NCBI GenBank assembly: GCA_035652095.1
Contig: DASREM010000028.1
Span: forward strand, 310,001 to 374,000
Reading direction: 5' to 3'
Length of the DNA stretch: 64,000 nucleotides
From: DASREM01 sp035652095
GTDB lineage: Bacteria; Acidobacteriota; Terriglobia; Terriglobales; Acidobacteriaceae
A program made the translations under genes and the position numbers. Positions 1 to 7,442 of this stretch are shown here, in pieces (positions within the stretch are counted from its first letter, which is position 1; the number at the start of each line of letters is the position of its first letter). The notes beneath the pieces are model-generated. The model worked only from the letters and a program-made list of their open reading frames with translations, searched no databases and had not been told where the DNA came from.

Positions 1-1
1 T

Positions 2-889
2 ATCGAGTCGTCCTGCGAGTTCCTTGAGGCCGTCATTCGTGAAGTCCGTCCCGATCTGCTCCACCTCAATCAGTACTGTTATGGCACTGTCTCCCCATGG
101 CTGCCTCGCGTAGTGGTCGCGCATAGCGACGTCTTCAGCTGGTGGGAGGGAGTTCATGGTTGCGAGCCGGAGGACAATGCCTGGACTCGCTGGTACCGCG
201 AAACTGTGGTCAGCGGCCTCAGCTGCGCCGATGTGGTGATCGCGCCATCGCAGTGGATGCTGAACACGATTCCTCGCTTTTACGTCCGACCCAGCTACGG
301 CAGGGTCATTTACAACGGGCGGAACCCAGCGCTGTTTGAAGCGGACGTCTCCAAGGAAAAATTTGTGCTCGGCGTGGGAAGACTCTGGGATCGCGCCAAG
401 CAGGTCTCTTTGTTGCTGGAAAGTGACCATAAGGTTCCGGTGTGGATCGTCGGCTCGCAGGAGGAGCCTGGCAACGCCGCCGACCTTGCCAAACCGAAGC
501 TGGGCCGGGGAGAGTTCAAGCTGCTGGGGGAGAAGTCGCAGGCGCAATTGCGGGGACTATTCGCGCGCGCTGCCATCTACGCGGCCACCTCTTGCTACGA
601 GCCTTTCGGACTGGCGCCCCTGGAAGCTGCATTCTCCCGCTGCGCCCTGGTCATGAACGATCTTCCGGTGTTTCACGAATTATGGGGAGACGCGGCCTAT
701 TACTTCAAGCGCAACGACCCTAACGATCTCGCTCGCCGCATTCGCGAGCTGAGCGCAGACTCCGAACTGCGGCATGAGTTTGCCGAACGCGCCTATAATC
801 GCGCGCATCGGCAATTCAGGGCGGAGCGGATGATCGATCAGTACGAGAACCTTTACTACAGCGTCAGCGCCGCGGAGAAAGTTGCGTGA
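2..889 (+). CDS. Glycosyltransferase, GT4-like (5' end missing)
   Basis: The reading frame is open back to base 2, so the gene starts outside the window and an internal GTG at 113 is not the true start. The visible 295 residues cover the end of the N-terminal Rossmann fold and the whole C-terminal nucleotide-sugar domain. The segment EPFGLAPLE fits the EX7E donor-binding motif of GT-B retaining enzymes, and the family normally runs to 350-400 residues. It would transfer a sugar from an NDP-sugar to a cell-surface glycan at the cytoplasmic face of the membrane. Acceptor and sugar cannot be read from the sequence. Its stop overlaps the next start (GTGA), so it is translated together with the three downstream transferases. 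Confidence 0.85.
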   Translation: MESSCEFLEAVIREVRPDLLHLNQYCYGTVSPWLPRVVVAHSDVFSWWEGVHGCEPEDNAWTRWYRETVVSGLSCADVVIAPSQWMLNTIPRFYVRPSYGRVIYNGRNPALFEADVSKEKFVLGVGRLWDRAKQVSLLLESDHKVPVWIVGSQEEPGNAADLAKPKLGRGEFKLLGEKSQAQLRGLFARAAIYAATSCYEPFGLAPLEAAFSRCALVMNDLPVFHELWGDAAYYFKRNDPNDLARRIRELSADSELRHEFAERAYNRAHRQFRAERMIDQYENLYYSVSAAEKVA

Positions 890-2001
890 GAGCCCTGCAA
901 ATCAGAATCTTTGCGCACTCGTGGATCTCAGACTGGAACCACGGCAACGCTCACTTCCTGCGTGGGTTGGCATATGAACTGGTGCGTATGGGACACCAGG
1001 TCCGCTGCTATGAGATGACGAATTCCTGGTCGTTCAGGAATCTGCTCGAGGAAGGACCCGATTATGCAGCCGAAGCATTCCTCAGTTTTCGCCGCGCGTT
1101 TCCGGCTCTTGACGTGCGCTTCTTTAATGCCGGCGAGAGTTTCCTGAGCTTCGCGGAGGAGGAGCTGCGCGGTGCGGATCTGGTGCTGGTGCACGAATGG
1201 AACGAACCGGAGACGGTGAAAACGATCCTGGCGCTGCGGCGCAGGTTCGGCTTTCGGGTCCTGCTTCACGATACCCACCATCGCGCCTATACCAACCCGC
1301 AGGAGATCCTGCGTTTTTCCCTCGCGGAGTTCGACGGGGTGCTCGCGTTCGGGGAAGCCATCCGCAGAATCTATTCCGAAGCCTTTCAGGTCAAGAAGGT
1401 CTGGACGTTTCACGAAGCTGCGGACACGGCGCACTTCCGGCCTATGCAGGCGCAAAAAGATACCGATGTTGTCTGGGTAGGGAACTGGGGGGACGAGGAG
1501 AGGACACGCGAGCTGCAGGAGTTTCTCATTGGCCCCGCGGCCGCTTTGCGCGAGCGGCGCATCGTGGTGCACGGTGTGCGCTATCCCGACCATGCCAGGC
1601 AGAGGTTGTCTGAAGCCGGCATTGAGTATCGAGGATATCTGCCCAACCTCAAAGGTCCCTACGCCTACGCGCGCAGCCTGCTCTCTTTGCACGTGCCGCG
1701 CAGATTTTATGCCAATGGTCTAAGCGGCGTCCCCACGATTCGCGTTTTTGAAGCCTTGGCTTGTGGAATTCCCCTGGTGTGTTCTCCCTGGAGCGATACG
1801 GAACACCTGTTCCGTCCGGGCGAGGATTATGTTTGCGCTGAGGACACTCGGACGATGGAGGCAGAGATACGATATCTGCTCACAGATGACCGGGCCCGGG
1901 CTCAGATTGCAGCAAACGGGCTGGAGACGATTCAGAAGTGTCACACTTGCGCGCACCGCGCCGAGCAGCTCATCGAGATCTACAAGGACATCGAAAGATG
2001 A
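886..2001 (+). CDS. CgeB-like glycosyltransferase 1
   Basis: This 371-residue protein starts at a GTG inside the GTGA overlap with the previous gene. Its N-terminus carries a glycosyltransferase-type segment (HGNAHFLRGLAYELVRMGH). The C-terminal third has the nucleotide-sugar site typical of Glyco_trans_1_2 (CgeB-type) domains: TIRVFEALACGIPLVCSPW, then FRPGEDYV. There is no signal peptide or membrane segment, so it is cytoplasmic. It is a distant paralogue of the next two genes, which share the N-terminal NGxAT/NGNA pattern and the VFEA...G C-terminal block. The substrate is unknown; the operon suggests stepwise assembly of one surface polysaccharide or glycan decoration. Confidence 0.85.
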   Translation: MRALQIRIFAHSWISDWNHGNAHFLRGLAYELVRMGHQVRCYEMTNSWSFRNLLEEGPDYAAEAFLSFRRAFPALDVRFFNAGESFLSFAEEELRGADLVLVHEWNEPETVKTILALRRRFGFRVLLHDTHHRAYTNPQEILRFSLAEFDGVLAFGEAIRRIYSEAFQVKKVWTFHEAADTAHFRPMQAQKDTDVVWVGNWGDEERTRELQEFLIGPAAALRERRIVVHGVRYPDHARQRLSEAGIEYRGYLPNLKGPYAYARSLLSLHVPRRFYANGLSGVPTIRVFEALACGIPLVCSPWSDTEHLFRPGEDYVCAEDTRTMEAEIRYLLTDDRARAQIAANGLETIQKCHTCAHRAEQLIEIYKDIER

Positions 2002-3077
2002 AGATATTTGTGTTCGGTTCCAGCCTGGTGTCGTCGTATTGGAATGGCGCGGCAACCTACTATCGCGGCATTTACAAGAACCTGCATCGTCTTGGGCATG
2101 CGATCACCTTCGCCGAGCCGGATGTCTATGGCCGCCAGCAGAAGCGCGATGTGGGCGACATTGACTACGCGACCGTGCGCGTCTACCAGACGCCTTCGCA
2201 ACTCAACATGGTACTGGCGGAAGCTTGCGCGGCCGACCTCATCATCAAGCACAGCGGGGTGGGCGCGGACGATGAATTTCTCGAAGCCGCTGTGCTGGAC
2301 TGCAAGGCCCGCGAACGCAGGGTCGCTTTCTGGGACGTGGATGCACCGGCCACTCTGGCCCGGGTTGAGGAGAACTCGCATGACCCATTTCGTGAGCTGA
2401 TCCCACAATACGATTTCATTTTCACTTATGGCGGGAGCGACCCGGTGGTAGGACACTACCGGCGGCTCGGTGCGAAGAACTGCATTCCGATCTATAACGG
2501 CCTTGACCCGGATACCCATCATCCCGTCGCGCCGGATCCAGCCGTGCAGTGCGACCTCGCCTTTGTGGGACATCGTCTGCCCGATCGTGAGAAACGGGTG
2601 GCCGATTTTTTCTTTGCCGCCGCCGAGAAAGCCCCGCAATTTTCCTTCATATTGGGTGGCGAAGGCTGGGGAGGCCGCGCCTTGCCCAGGAACGTGTGCT
2701 GGATCGGCCACGTCGGCAGCGCGGACCACAACCGCATCAACTGCTCCGCGCGCATGGTGCTGAATATCAATCGCGAATCCATGGCGGCGGTCGGATTCTC
2801 TCCTCCCACGCGCGTATTTGAAGCGGCCGGCGCCGCAGCCTGCGTGGTGACCGATGAGTGGGCGGGCATCGATCGCTTCTTCCGCCCCGGAAAAGAGATC
2901 CTGGTCGCGCGCTCAGCGGATGACATCGTTCACCTCTTGAGCGACATCAACCGTGAGCAATCGCAAGCGATCGGATCGGCCATGCGCCGGCGCGCGCTTC
3001 GCGAGCACACGTACCAGTTGCGGGGATTGCAGTTCCAGGAGGCGTTGCAGAGCCTGCACGCCGAACTCTACGCCTGA
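1998..3077 (+). CDS. CgeB-like glycosyltransferase 2
   Basis: The ATG at 1998 overlaps the previous stop by 4 nt (ATGA) and begins MKIFVFGSSLVSSYWNGAAT, the usual first beta strand and loop of these enzymes; a longer in-frame start at 1938 lies inside the upstream gene and is unlikely. The 359-residue protein has a GT-B layout with a C-terminal Glyco_trans_1_2 domain (PTRVFEAAGAAACVVTDEW, FFRPGKEILVA). It is closely similar in architecture to the gene that follows, which suggests tandem duplication and divergence. It is predicted cytoplasmic, and its sugar specificity cannot be assigned. Confidence 0.85.
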   Translation: MKIFVFGSSLVSSYWNGAATYYRGIYKNLHRLGHAITFAEPDVYGRQQKRDVGDIDYATVRVYQTPSQLNMVLAEACAADLIIKHSGVGADDEFLEAAVLDCKARERRVAFWDVDAPATLARVEENSHDPFRELIPQYDFIFTYGGSDPVVGHYRRLGAKNCIPIYNGLDPDTHHPVAPDPAVQCDLAFVGHRLPDREKRVADFFFAAAEKAPQFSFILGGEGWGGRALPRNVCWIGHVGSADHNRINCSARMVLNINRESMAAVGFSPPTRVFEAAGAAACVVTDEWAGIDRFFRPGKEILVARSADDIVHLLSDINREQSQAIGSAMRRRALREHTYQLRGLQFQEALQSLHAELYA

Positions 3078-3086
3078 GTCGCACTT

Positions 3087-4181
3087 GTGAAAATTACCAT
3101 CCTGGCACTATCGGTCACGTCGTCCTGGGGCAATGGGCATGCCACGACTTATCGTGCCCTGGCCCGTGCGCTGCACGCGCGCGGACATCGCGTTGTTTTT
3201 TTCGAGCGCGATCAGGAATGGTACGCCTCCAATCGCGACATGCCTGAGCCTCCCTTCTGCCGTGTTCACATCTACGAACAATGGAAAGAAGTTCAGTCCA
3301 TGTTGCGGAGAGAGCTGTCGGACTCGGACGTGGTGATGGTGGGATCATATTTTCCCGATTCCGTGGAAGCCATTCCTGCGGTCCTGGACTCAGACGTCCC
3401 GGTGAAGGCGTTCTACGACATTGACACGCCGATTACGGTGGCGGCTCTTCGTCAGGGCGGCGCCGAATATCTGAAACTCGACGAGGTTCCTGGTTTCGAT
3501 CTCTATTTCAGCTTCACGGGTGGACCTTTGCTGCGGGAACTGGAAAGCAGGTTCGGCGCGCAAAAGGCAGTCCCGCTCTATTGCTCGTTCGACCCGGACC
3601 GGTACCGTTTCTGTCCGGCGCAAACTGAATATCAGTGCGACCTGAGTTACATGGGTACGTATGCCCCCGATCGCCAGCGCAAGATGGAAGAGTTGTTGTG
3701 CGCTCCGGCGCGGCGGTTGCCGCAACGGAAGTTCATCGTAGCAGGACCACAGTATCCGAATACCCTGGAGTGGCCTGCAAACGTGAAGCGCATCGTGCAC
3801 CTCGAGCCCAAGTTCCATCCTCCGTTTTACTGTTCTTCGCGCATGACCCTGAACCTGACCCGTGCCGATATGGTCCAGGCTGGTTATTCTCCCTCGGTGC
3901 GGTTGTTTGAAGCGGCCGGTTGCGGAACCACCATCCTTTCGGACAACTGGGCTGGGTTGAGCACATTCTTCGAGCCGGGAAAGGAAATTCTTCTGCCCAC
4001 CTCTGCGGAAGAGGTGGTTCGCTATCTGGATGAGGCGGATGAAACCGAGATTCGAAACATCGGACGTGCCGGCCAGGAGCGCGTGATGTCAGAGCACACC
4101 TCCGAGCGCCGTGCCCGCGAATTCGAAGACTACGTGGCCTGCGTGGGAACTCAGCCGGTGCTGACCCATCCCCGCCTGTAA
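3087..4181 (+). CDS. CgeB-like glycosyltransferase 3
   Basis: It starts with GTG 9 nt after the previous stop and encodes 364 residues. The opening MKITILALSVTSSWGNGHAT and the C-terminal SVRLFEAAGCGTTILSDNW followed by FFEPGKEILLP line up with the preceding gene, so the two are paralogues. It should be a GT-B fold cytoplasmic sugar transferase. It is the last gene of the transferase run: 25 bp after its stop the next gene converges from the other strand. Neighbouring paralogues with different N-terminal halves usually mean different acceptors in one glycan, but that is inference. Confidence 0.85.
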   Translation: MKITILALSVTSSWGNGHATTYRALARALHARGHRVVFFERDQEWYASNRDMPEPPFCRVHIYEQWKEVQSMLRRELSDSDVVMVGSYFPDSVEAIPAVLDSDVPVKAFYDIDTPITVAALRQGGAEYLKLDEVPGFDLYFSFTGGPLLRELESRFGAQKAVPLYCSFDPDRYRFCPAQTEYQCDLSYMGTYAPDRQRKMEELLCAPARRLPQRKFIVAGPQYPNTLEWPANVKRIVHLEPKFHPPFYCSSRMTLNLTRADMVQAGYSPSVRLFEAAGCGTTILSDNWAGLSTFFEPGKEILLPTSAEEVVRYLDEADETEIRNIGRAGQERVMSEHTSERRAREFEDYVACVGTQPVLTHPRL

Positions 4182-4206
4182 GCGCGCTCCCCGCGGAGAA
4201 CTACAT

Positions 4207-5046
4207 CTACTTCACATTCTGGTCGAGGAATTTGAAAACATCACCCTCCCACTGTGACATCGCCCCATACAACTGGTTGTGCCCCTCATTAGGGGAGTCG
4301 CCTACTGGAGGATAAATCTTCAAGACATGCGGTTTGTGCAATCGGTCCATCTCCTTGGCAAGGGCGGCGGCTCCTTCGGTACTGTAATCGTTCTCGGCCT
4401 CAACCAACATAATGGGCGCTTCAGCCTTGCGCACAGCGGCAAGCAGGCGTTGGCGCACTTCGGCAGAAGTTTTCCAGGATCGGGCCGCACCGGCGAAGCT
4501 GACAACCGCTCGCAGAGAAGCATCGTGTTCAGCAACCAGCAAACTTAGCTGCCCGCCAAAGGAATGGCCGATGACAGCCAAGCGGTAAGAGTCAATCCCG
4601 GGAGCACTCTTCAGAAAGGCCAGCGCCGCCAGAGCGTCGTCGAGTTGCTCGGTGGTCAGCAGGACGAATTGCAAGTGCTGGCGAGCCTCTTTTCCCCTGG
4701 TTTCTTCTTCACGCTTTAGGACATCCTGCATAAATGGAGCCTGGTTGGCTGAAAGGCCCTGGCCGCGCCGGAAGGGGTAGAGGAAGGCGTAACCATGTTT
4801 GAGGAAAATGGGCGCGAGCTTTTCGGCGGCCTCGGTGATGGGAAGGCTCGCCGTATGGGACGGATCCTCTCCCGAGCCGTGATTGAACAGGACTGCGGGA
4901 AACGGACCCGGCCCGGAGGGCTTCCAGAAAAACGCCTTGATCTGGAGCTTGCCGCTGGGAATGCTGACAGTGATTGGCGGGGCGTTTTCGCCCAGCAGCA
5001 GGTCTGCTAGCAGCAGCACAAACACGAGCAGTCGCAGTGTTCTCAT
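4207..5046 (-). CDS. Secreted alpha/beta hydrolase (dienelactone-hydrolase-like)
   Basis: The ATG at 5046 gives a clean signal peptide (MRTLRLLVFVLLLADLLLG) and a 280-residue protein; the longer open frame to 5145 crosses a palindromic repeat and is not used. The nucleophile elbow is GHSFGG, with a likely catalytic Asp in AENDYS and His in NEGHNQ. An insertion with basic and acidic residues between the oxyanion region and the elbow resembles the DLH/BAAT-like group. It probably hydrolyses an ester or lactone outside the cytoplasmic membrane; the substrate is unknown. The gene upstream on the same strand is separated by a repeat, so co-transcription is uncertain. Confidence 0.8.
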   Translation of the reverse strand: MRTLRLLVFVLLLADLLLGENAPPITVSIPSGKLQIKAFFWKPSGPGPFPAVLFNHGSGEDPSHTASLPITEAAEKLAPIFLKHGYAFLYPFRRGQGLSANQAPFMQDVLKREEETRGKEARQHLQFVLLTTEQLDDALAALAFLKSAPGIDSYRLAVIGHSFGGQLSLLVAEHDASLRAVVSFAGAARSWKTSAEVRQRLLAAVRKAEAPIMLVEAENDYSTEGAAALAKEMDRLHKPHVLKIYPPVGDSPNEGHNQLYGAMSQWEGDVFKFLDQNVK

Positions 5047-5061
5047 AACAAGAAAGCTGTG

Positions 5062-5106
5062 CAGGGAGCAGCCGCCCTCGGTTGTCCGGCGAGCGCAACC
5101 CGCCGG
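5062..5106. repeat. Palindromic intergenic repeat, CAGCCG family
   Basis: The gap between the hydrolase and the methyltransferase-like gene carries a degenerate copy of the repeat best seen at 25186-25226. On the minus strand the shared core is GCCGGACAACCGAGGGCGGC followed by a run like CTCCCTGCACA. The two inverted arms can pair as a short hairpin. About 35 of 40 positions match the 25.2 kb copy by eye. Confidence 0.6.
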
Positions 5107-5111
5107 CCCAA

Positions 5112-5636
5112 CTACTTCCGCCAGGCCGTGGTGCGCGGGACCCATCGCGGCACATTACGGCAGAATTCCTCGTAGTCGTCGCCGAACAGCCCTCGCAGCG
5201 TAGGCTCTTCATAGAAGCGCACGAACAGGTGAATGCCTAGCATCACCGCGACCGCGCCTGCTATGGCAGCCAGGCTGGCGCGTCCGAAGACGATCCATAG
5301 GCCGATCCATCCGATGAAAAAACCAACGTACATCGGATTGCGCACGTAACGATAAAAGCCCACCACGACCAGCCTCTTCGGCGGAACCATGGGGGCAGGC
5401 GTGCCGTGGCCGGTATGACCGAAATCCCATACACAACGAATCGCGACCGCAAAGCCCAGCACCGACGGTACGGCAGCAACCCATCTCCACAACACGGGAT
5501 TCGGCCGGAACCCCAGCCATGGCGGCAGCAACCAGAACCAGAGAGCAAAGAATGCTGCTCCCACAATCAGCGAAGCCATGGTGGATAGGATGGCGCCAGA
5601 GTCGGACGGTGCGGTGCGAGTCCCCGTCGTGGTCAT
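5112..5636 (-). CDS. Isoprenylcysteine carboxyl methyltransferase-like membrane protein
   Basis: This 174-residue protein has about four hydrophobic segments. Its motif GFYRYVRNPMYVG, with the downstream RFYEEPTLRGLFGDDYEEF, is the SAM-binding signature shared by the ICMT/phospholipid methyltransferase (PEMT/NnrU-like) superfamily. In bacteria such proteins methylate unidentified lipid or small-molecule substrates at the membrane, so only the superfamily is assigned. Length matches other bacterial members. The first 20 residues are polar and Thr-rich, so a start at the internal Met 20 is also possible. Confidence 0.8.
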   Translation of the reverse strand: MTTTGTRTAPSDSGAILSTMASLIVGAAFFALWFWLLPPWLGFRPNPVLWRWVAAVPSVLGFAVAIRCVWDFGHTGHGTPAPMVPPKRLVVVGFYRYVRNPMYVGFFIGWIGLWIVFGRASLAAIAGAVAVMLGIHLFVRFYEEPTLRGLFGDDYEEFCRNVPRWVPRTTAWRK

Positions 5637-5945
5637 TAGGACTCTCCTTGGAGAGAGTATCCTCCCGAAACGGGGGCTGGGTAAAGAAGGTGGCGGGGTA
5701 TTTTCAGGACCGCGAAAATCGAGCTACTCTTTCATTCAGGGTATCTTGCCCCGAACAACGGCGGAAAGCCATTCGTGGCAATGCGGAGTTGAAGTTGAAT
5801 CAAGGTTCGGAGCCGAGGTGAGCAGATTGTAAAAGAGGGTGCGCGGAGCATGTCGAAGGGCAGAGCCCTGCTCTTGGACAGCCGAATTTGGCTATCATCC
5901 GACGGATTGTGAAGGGCAGACCTGGACGTCTGCCCTAAATGGTTT
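5637..5945. other. Intergenic gap with a 3' hairpin of ssb
   Basis: No coding signal is seen on either strand. Near the ssb stop there is a perfect 8-bp inverted repeat, GGGCAGAC at 5914-5921 and GTCTGCCC at 5928-5935, with a 6-nt loop. It sits directly downstream of ssb on the minus strand and could end or stabilise that transcript, but it lacks a clear T-run. A second weaker palindrome (AGCCGAATTTGGCT) lies near 5880. Confidence 0.5.
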
Positions 5946-6413
5946 CTAGAACGGAATGTCTTCGTCGCTGATAGGAGCGCTGGCGTGCTCGGGCTCCGGG
6001 GCACGCTGGTCGAAGTTGTTGCCGCCGGCGCTGGCGCCCTTGGAATAACCGCCGCCCTCTCCGCCGCTTTCGCCGCGTCCGCCGAGCAGGACCAGGTCGT
6101 TCACAACGACTTCAGTCATCCACTTCTTCTGGCCGCTGGTCTTGTCGTCCCACGAATGCGTGCGCAGACTGCCTTCGATATAGACCTTACCCCCCTTCTT
6201 CAGGTACTCTCCGGCGATTTCGGCGGTGCGGGCCCAGGCGGTGATGTTGTGCCACTCGGTGCGGTCCTGCCAGTTGCCATCCTTGTCCTTGAAGCGTTCG
6301 TTAGTAGCCAGGGTGAATTTGGCGACGGGCGTGCCTTGCGGCGTGTACTTCAATTCCGGGTCTTTGCCCAGATTTCCCAATAGAATCACTTTGTTGACAC
6401 TTTTTCCTGCCAT
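5946..6413 (-). CDS. ssb: Single-stranded DNA-binding protein
   Basis: The ATG at 6413 is preceded by AAGGAGCAGC, a good ribosome-binding site, and begins MAGKSVNKVILLGNLGKDPE, the standard start of the OB fold; the longer frame to 6431 adds six residues without a ribosome site. The 155-residue protein has the OB domain to about residue 110 (WHNITAWARTAEIAGEYLKK, VYIEGSLRTHSW), a Gly-rich linker, and the acidic tail ending in DIPF that recruits replication and repair partners. It coats ssDNA in replication, recombination and repair. It is divergent from the ferredoxin gene across a heptamer-array pair. Confidence 0.97.
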   Translation of the reverse strand: MAGKSVNKVILLGNLGKDPELKYTPQGTPVAKFTLATNERFKDKDGNWQDRTEWHNITAWARTAEIAGEYLKKGGKVYIEGSLRTHSWDDKTSGQKKWMTEVVVNDLVLLGGRGESGGEGGGYSKGASAGGNNFDQRAPEPEHASAPISDEDIPF

Positions 6414-6471
6414 GAATGCTGCTCCTTCCACGCGGGAGGCGAGATATTTTTCTGACGGAGGCTGGAAGAAA

Positions 6472-6477
6472 ACTATA
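6472..6477 (-). promoter_or_regulatory. ssb: Putative ssb -10 box (TATAGT)
   Basis: On the minus strand TATAGT lies 58 nt before the ssb ATG, giving a leader of roughly 50 nt that contains the AAGGAG site. No convincing -35 hexamer is seen at 17 bp. Confidence 0.4.
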
Positions 6478-6509
6478 CCAGAGTCGGAGGGCTACCGGTG
6501 TGATGGGTA

Positions 6510-6709
6510 GCACTTGGCACTCGGCACTCAGCACTCGGCACTCAGCATTCAGCACTCGGTTTCGGACGTTTTTTTTGACTGCTTGCTTGTAAACCCTTGG
6601 GCACGAACATAGGTTCACGAGCACCCGAGCAGTCTAAACCCGCTATCGGTTTCGCCTTTCTGAGTGCTGAGTGCTGAATGCTGACTGCCAAGTGCCAAAT
6701 GCCAAATGC
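6510..6709. repeat. Inverted pair of 7 x 7-bp arrays
   Basis: Left arm 6510-6558 is seven uninterrupted heptamers of form GCAYTYR (for example GCACTCG, GCATTCA). Right arm 6661-6709 is seven heptamers of form YRANTGC (for example TGAGTGC, CAAATGC). Both arms are exactly 49 bp, and each is the approximate reverse complement of the other, separated by 102 bp of non-repetitive DNA. Single-base differences between units keep the phase throughout. The pair lies between the divergent ssb and ferredoxin genes. Confidence 0.92.
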
Positions 6710-6714
6710 TGGGT

Positions 6715-6720
6715 TATAAT
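6715..6720 (+). promoter_or_regulatory. -10 box TATAAT of a leaderless ferredoxin gene
   Basis: A perfect TATAAT ends 8 nt before the ferredoxin ATG at 6729, so transcription would begin about 1-2 nt before the start codon. No Shine-Dalgarno sequence fits in that space. The right heptamer array ends 5 nt upstream and occupies the -35 region. Confidence 0.6.
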
Positions 6721-6728
6721 CTGCACCC

Positions 6729-7094
6729 ATGTCCACCCCCGCGGTCGGGATGGTTCCCGACGAACTCAAGCACGAGCCACGCTCCAAGGGCCTGAATACG
6801 CCGCGAAAGAAGAAACCAAAAGAGTTGGCGGTGATCACCGAATGCTGTACGGGATGTGCCGGATCTCCGGCCTGCGTCGAGTATTGTCCGGTGGAAGACT
6901 GCATGTTCTGGGTGCCGGATGAGGACCATCCCCCCTTTGGCCGCATCCAGGTGGACCCCATCCTCTGCATTGGCTGCAAGAAGTGCACCTCCAAGGGCCC
7001 GGACGGCGCGTTTCTCGACGGCTGTCCCTGGGACGCCATCGTCATGGTAGATACGGTGGAAGTGGAAAAAGAAGTCGGGGAGATGCCGTTCTAG
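6729..7094 (+). CDS. Two-cluster [4Fe-4S] ferredoxin
   Basis: This 121-residue soluble protein carries two cysteine groups. The first is CTGCAGSPACVEYCP (about residues 40-54), the second CIGCKKC followed 12 residues later by CPW (about 80-100). Spacing departs from the simple CxxCxxCxxxCP pattern through insertions of 3 and 9 residues, as in several ferredoxin families of about 100-120 residues. It should shuttle single electrons in the cytoplasm. No partner enzyme is adjacent; the PFOR at 59.6-63.2 kb needs such a carrier but is far away. The start is fixed by the -10 box and apparent leaderless arrangement. Confidence 0.85.
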   Translation: MSTPAVGMVPDELKHEPRSKGLNTPRKKKPKELAVITECCTGCAGSPACVEYCPVEDCMFWVPDEDHPPFGRIQVDPILCIGCKKCTSKGPDGAFLDGCPWDAIVMVDTVEVEKEVGEMPF

Positions 7095-7364
7095 GATTGG
7101 CGATTCCGGTCGCCGATTCAGAACCTCGGTTCTCTGTTCGTCGAGCTCATTTCCTCCTCCAGCAGCGTGCCAGCCCAGAGTGGGAATCAGCTTCGGGGCG
7201 GGTTAGAATAGCTGAAAGATATATTCCAAACTACAACGCCATTACGCGAGGCGTGGCACCTCCCGTGACTCAAAGCTTGGTCGTGCCCGCGATCGTCGTT
7301 GTACGGGCCGCAGAAAGCAATTGCGGGGCATTCTAGACGAGGGCTGAATCGCCAATTCGGGTCC
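7095..7364. repeat. Weak inverted heptamer pair around a non-coding 220-bp segment
   Basis: Immediately after the ferredoxin stop comes GATTGGC GATTCCG (7095-7108) and then GATTCAG (7115-7121). Its approximate reverse complement CTGAATC GCCAATT lies at 7344-7357. The 220 bp between, and the rest of the gap to 7442, show no coding region, RNA or terminator that I can recognise. Units are few and the 7-bp phase slips once, so this is a degenerate member of the array family. Confidence 0.5.
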
Positions 7365-7442
7365 CAACGACTGTTCTTCCAAAAATCAACAACTTAGCTA
7401 TTGGTGAACGTGTCGATTGGGACTGGGTAGCGGATCAGGATC

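Noticed and set aside
113..889. Full-length gene starting at GTG 113
   Set aside because: The frame is open back to base 2 and reads conserved glycosyltransferase sequence (VRPDLLHLNQY) upstream, so the gene is cut by the window edge.
5914..5935. Intrinsic terminator of ssb
   Set aside because: The 8-bp hairpin is clear but there is no T-run after it, so it was listed as a hairpin in the gap, not as a terminator.
6510..6709. CRISPR-like array
   Set aside because: Units are 7 bp without spacers, and the two arms are inverted, so it is not a CRISPR.
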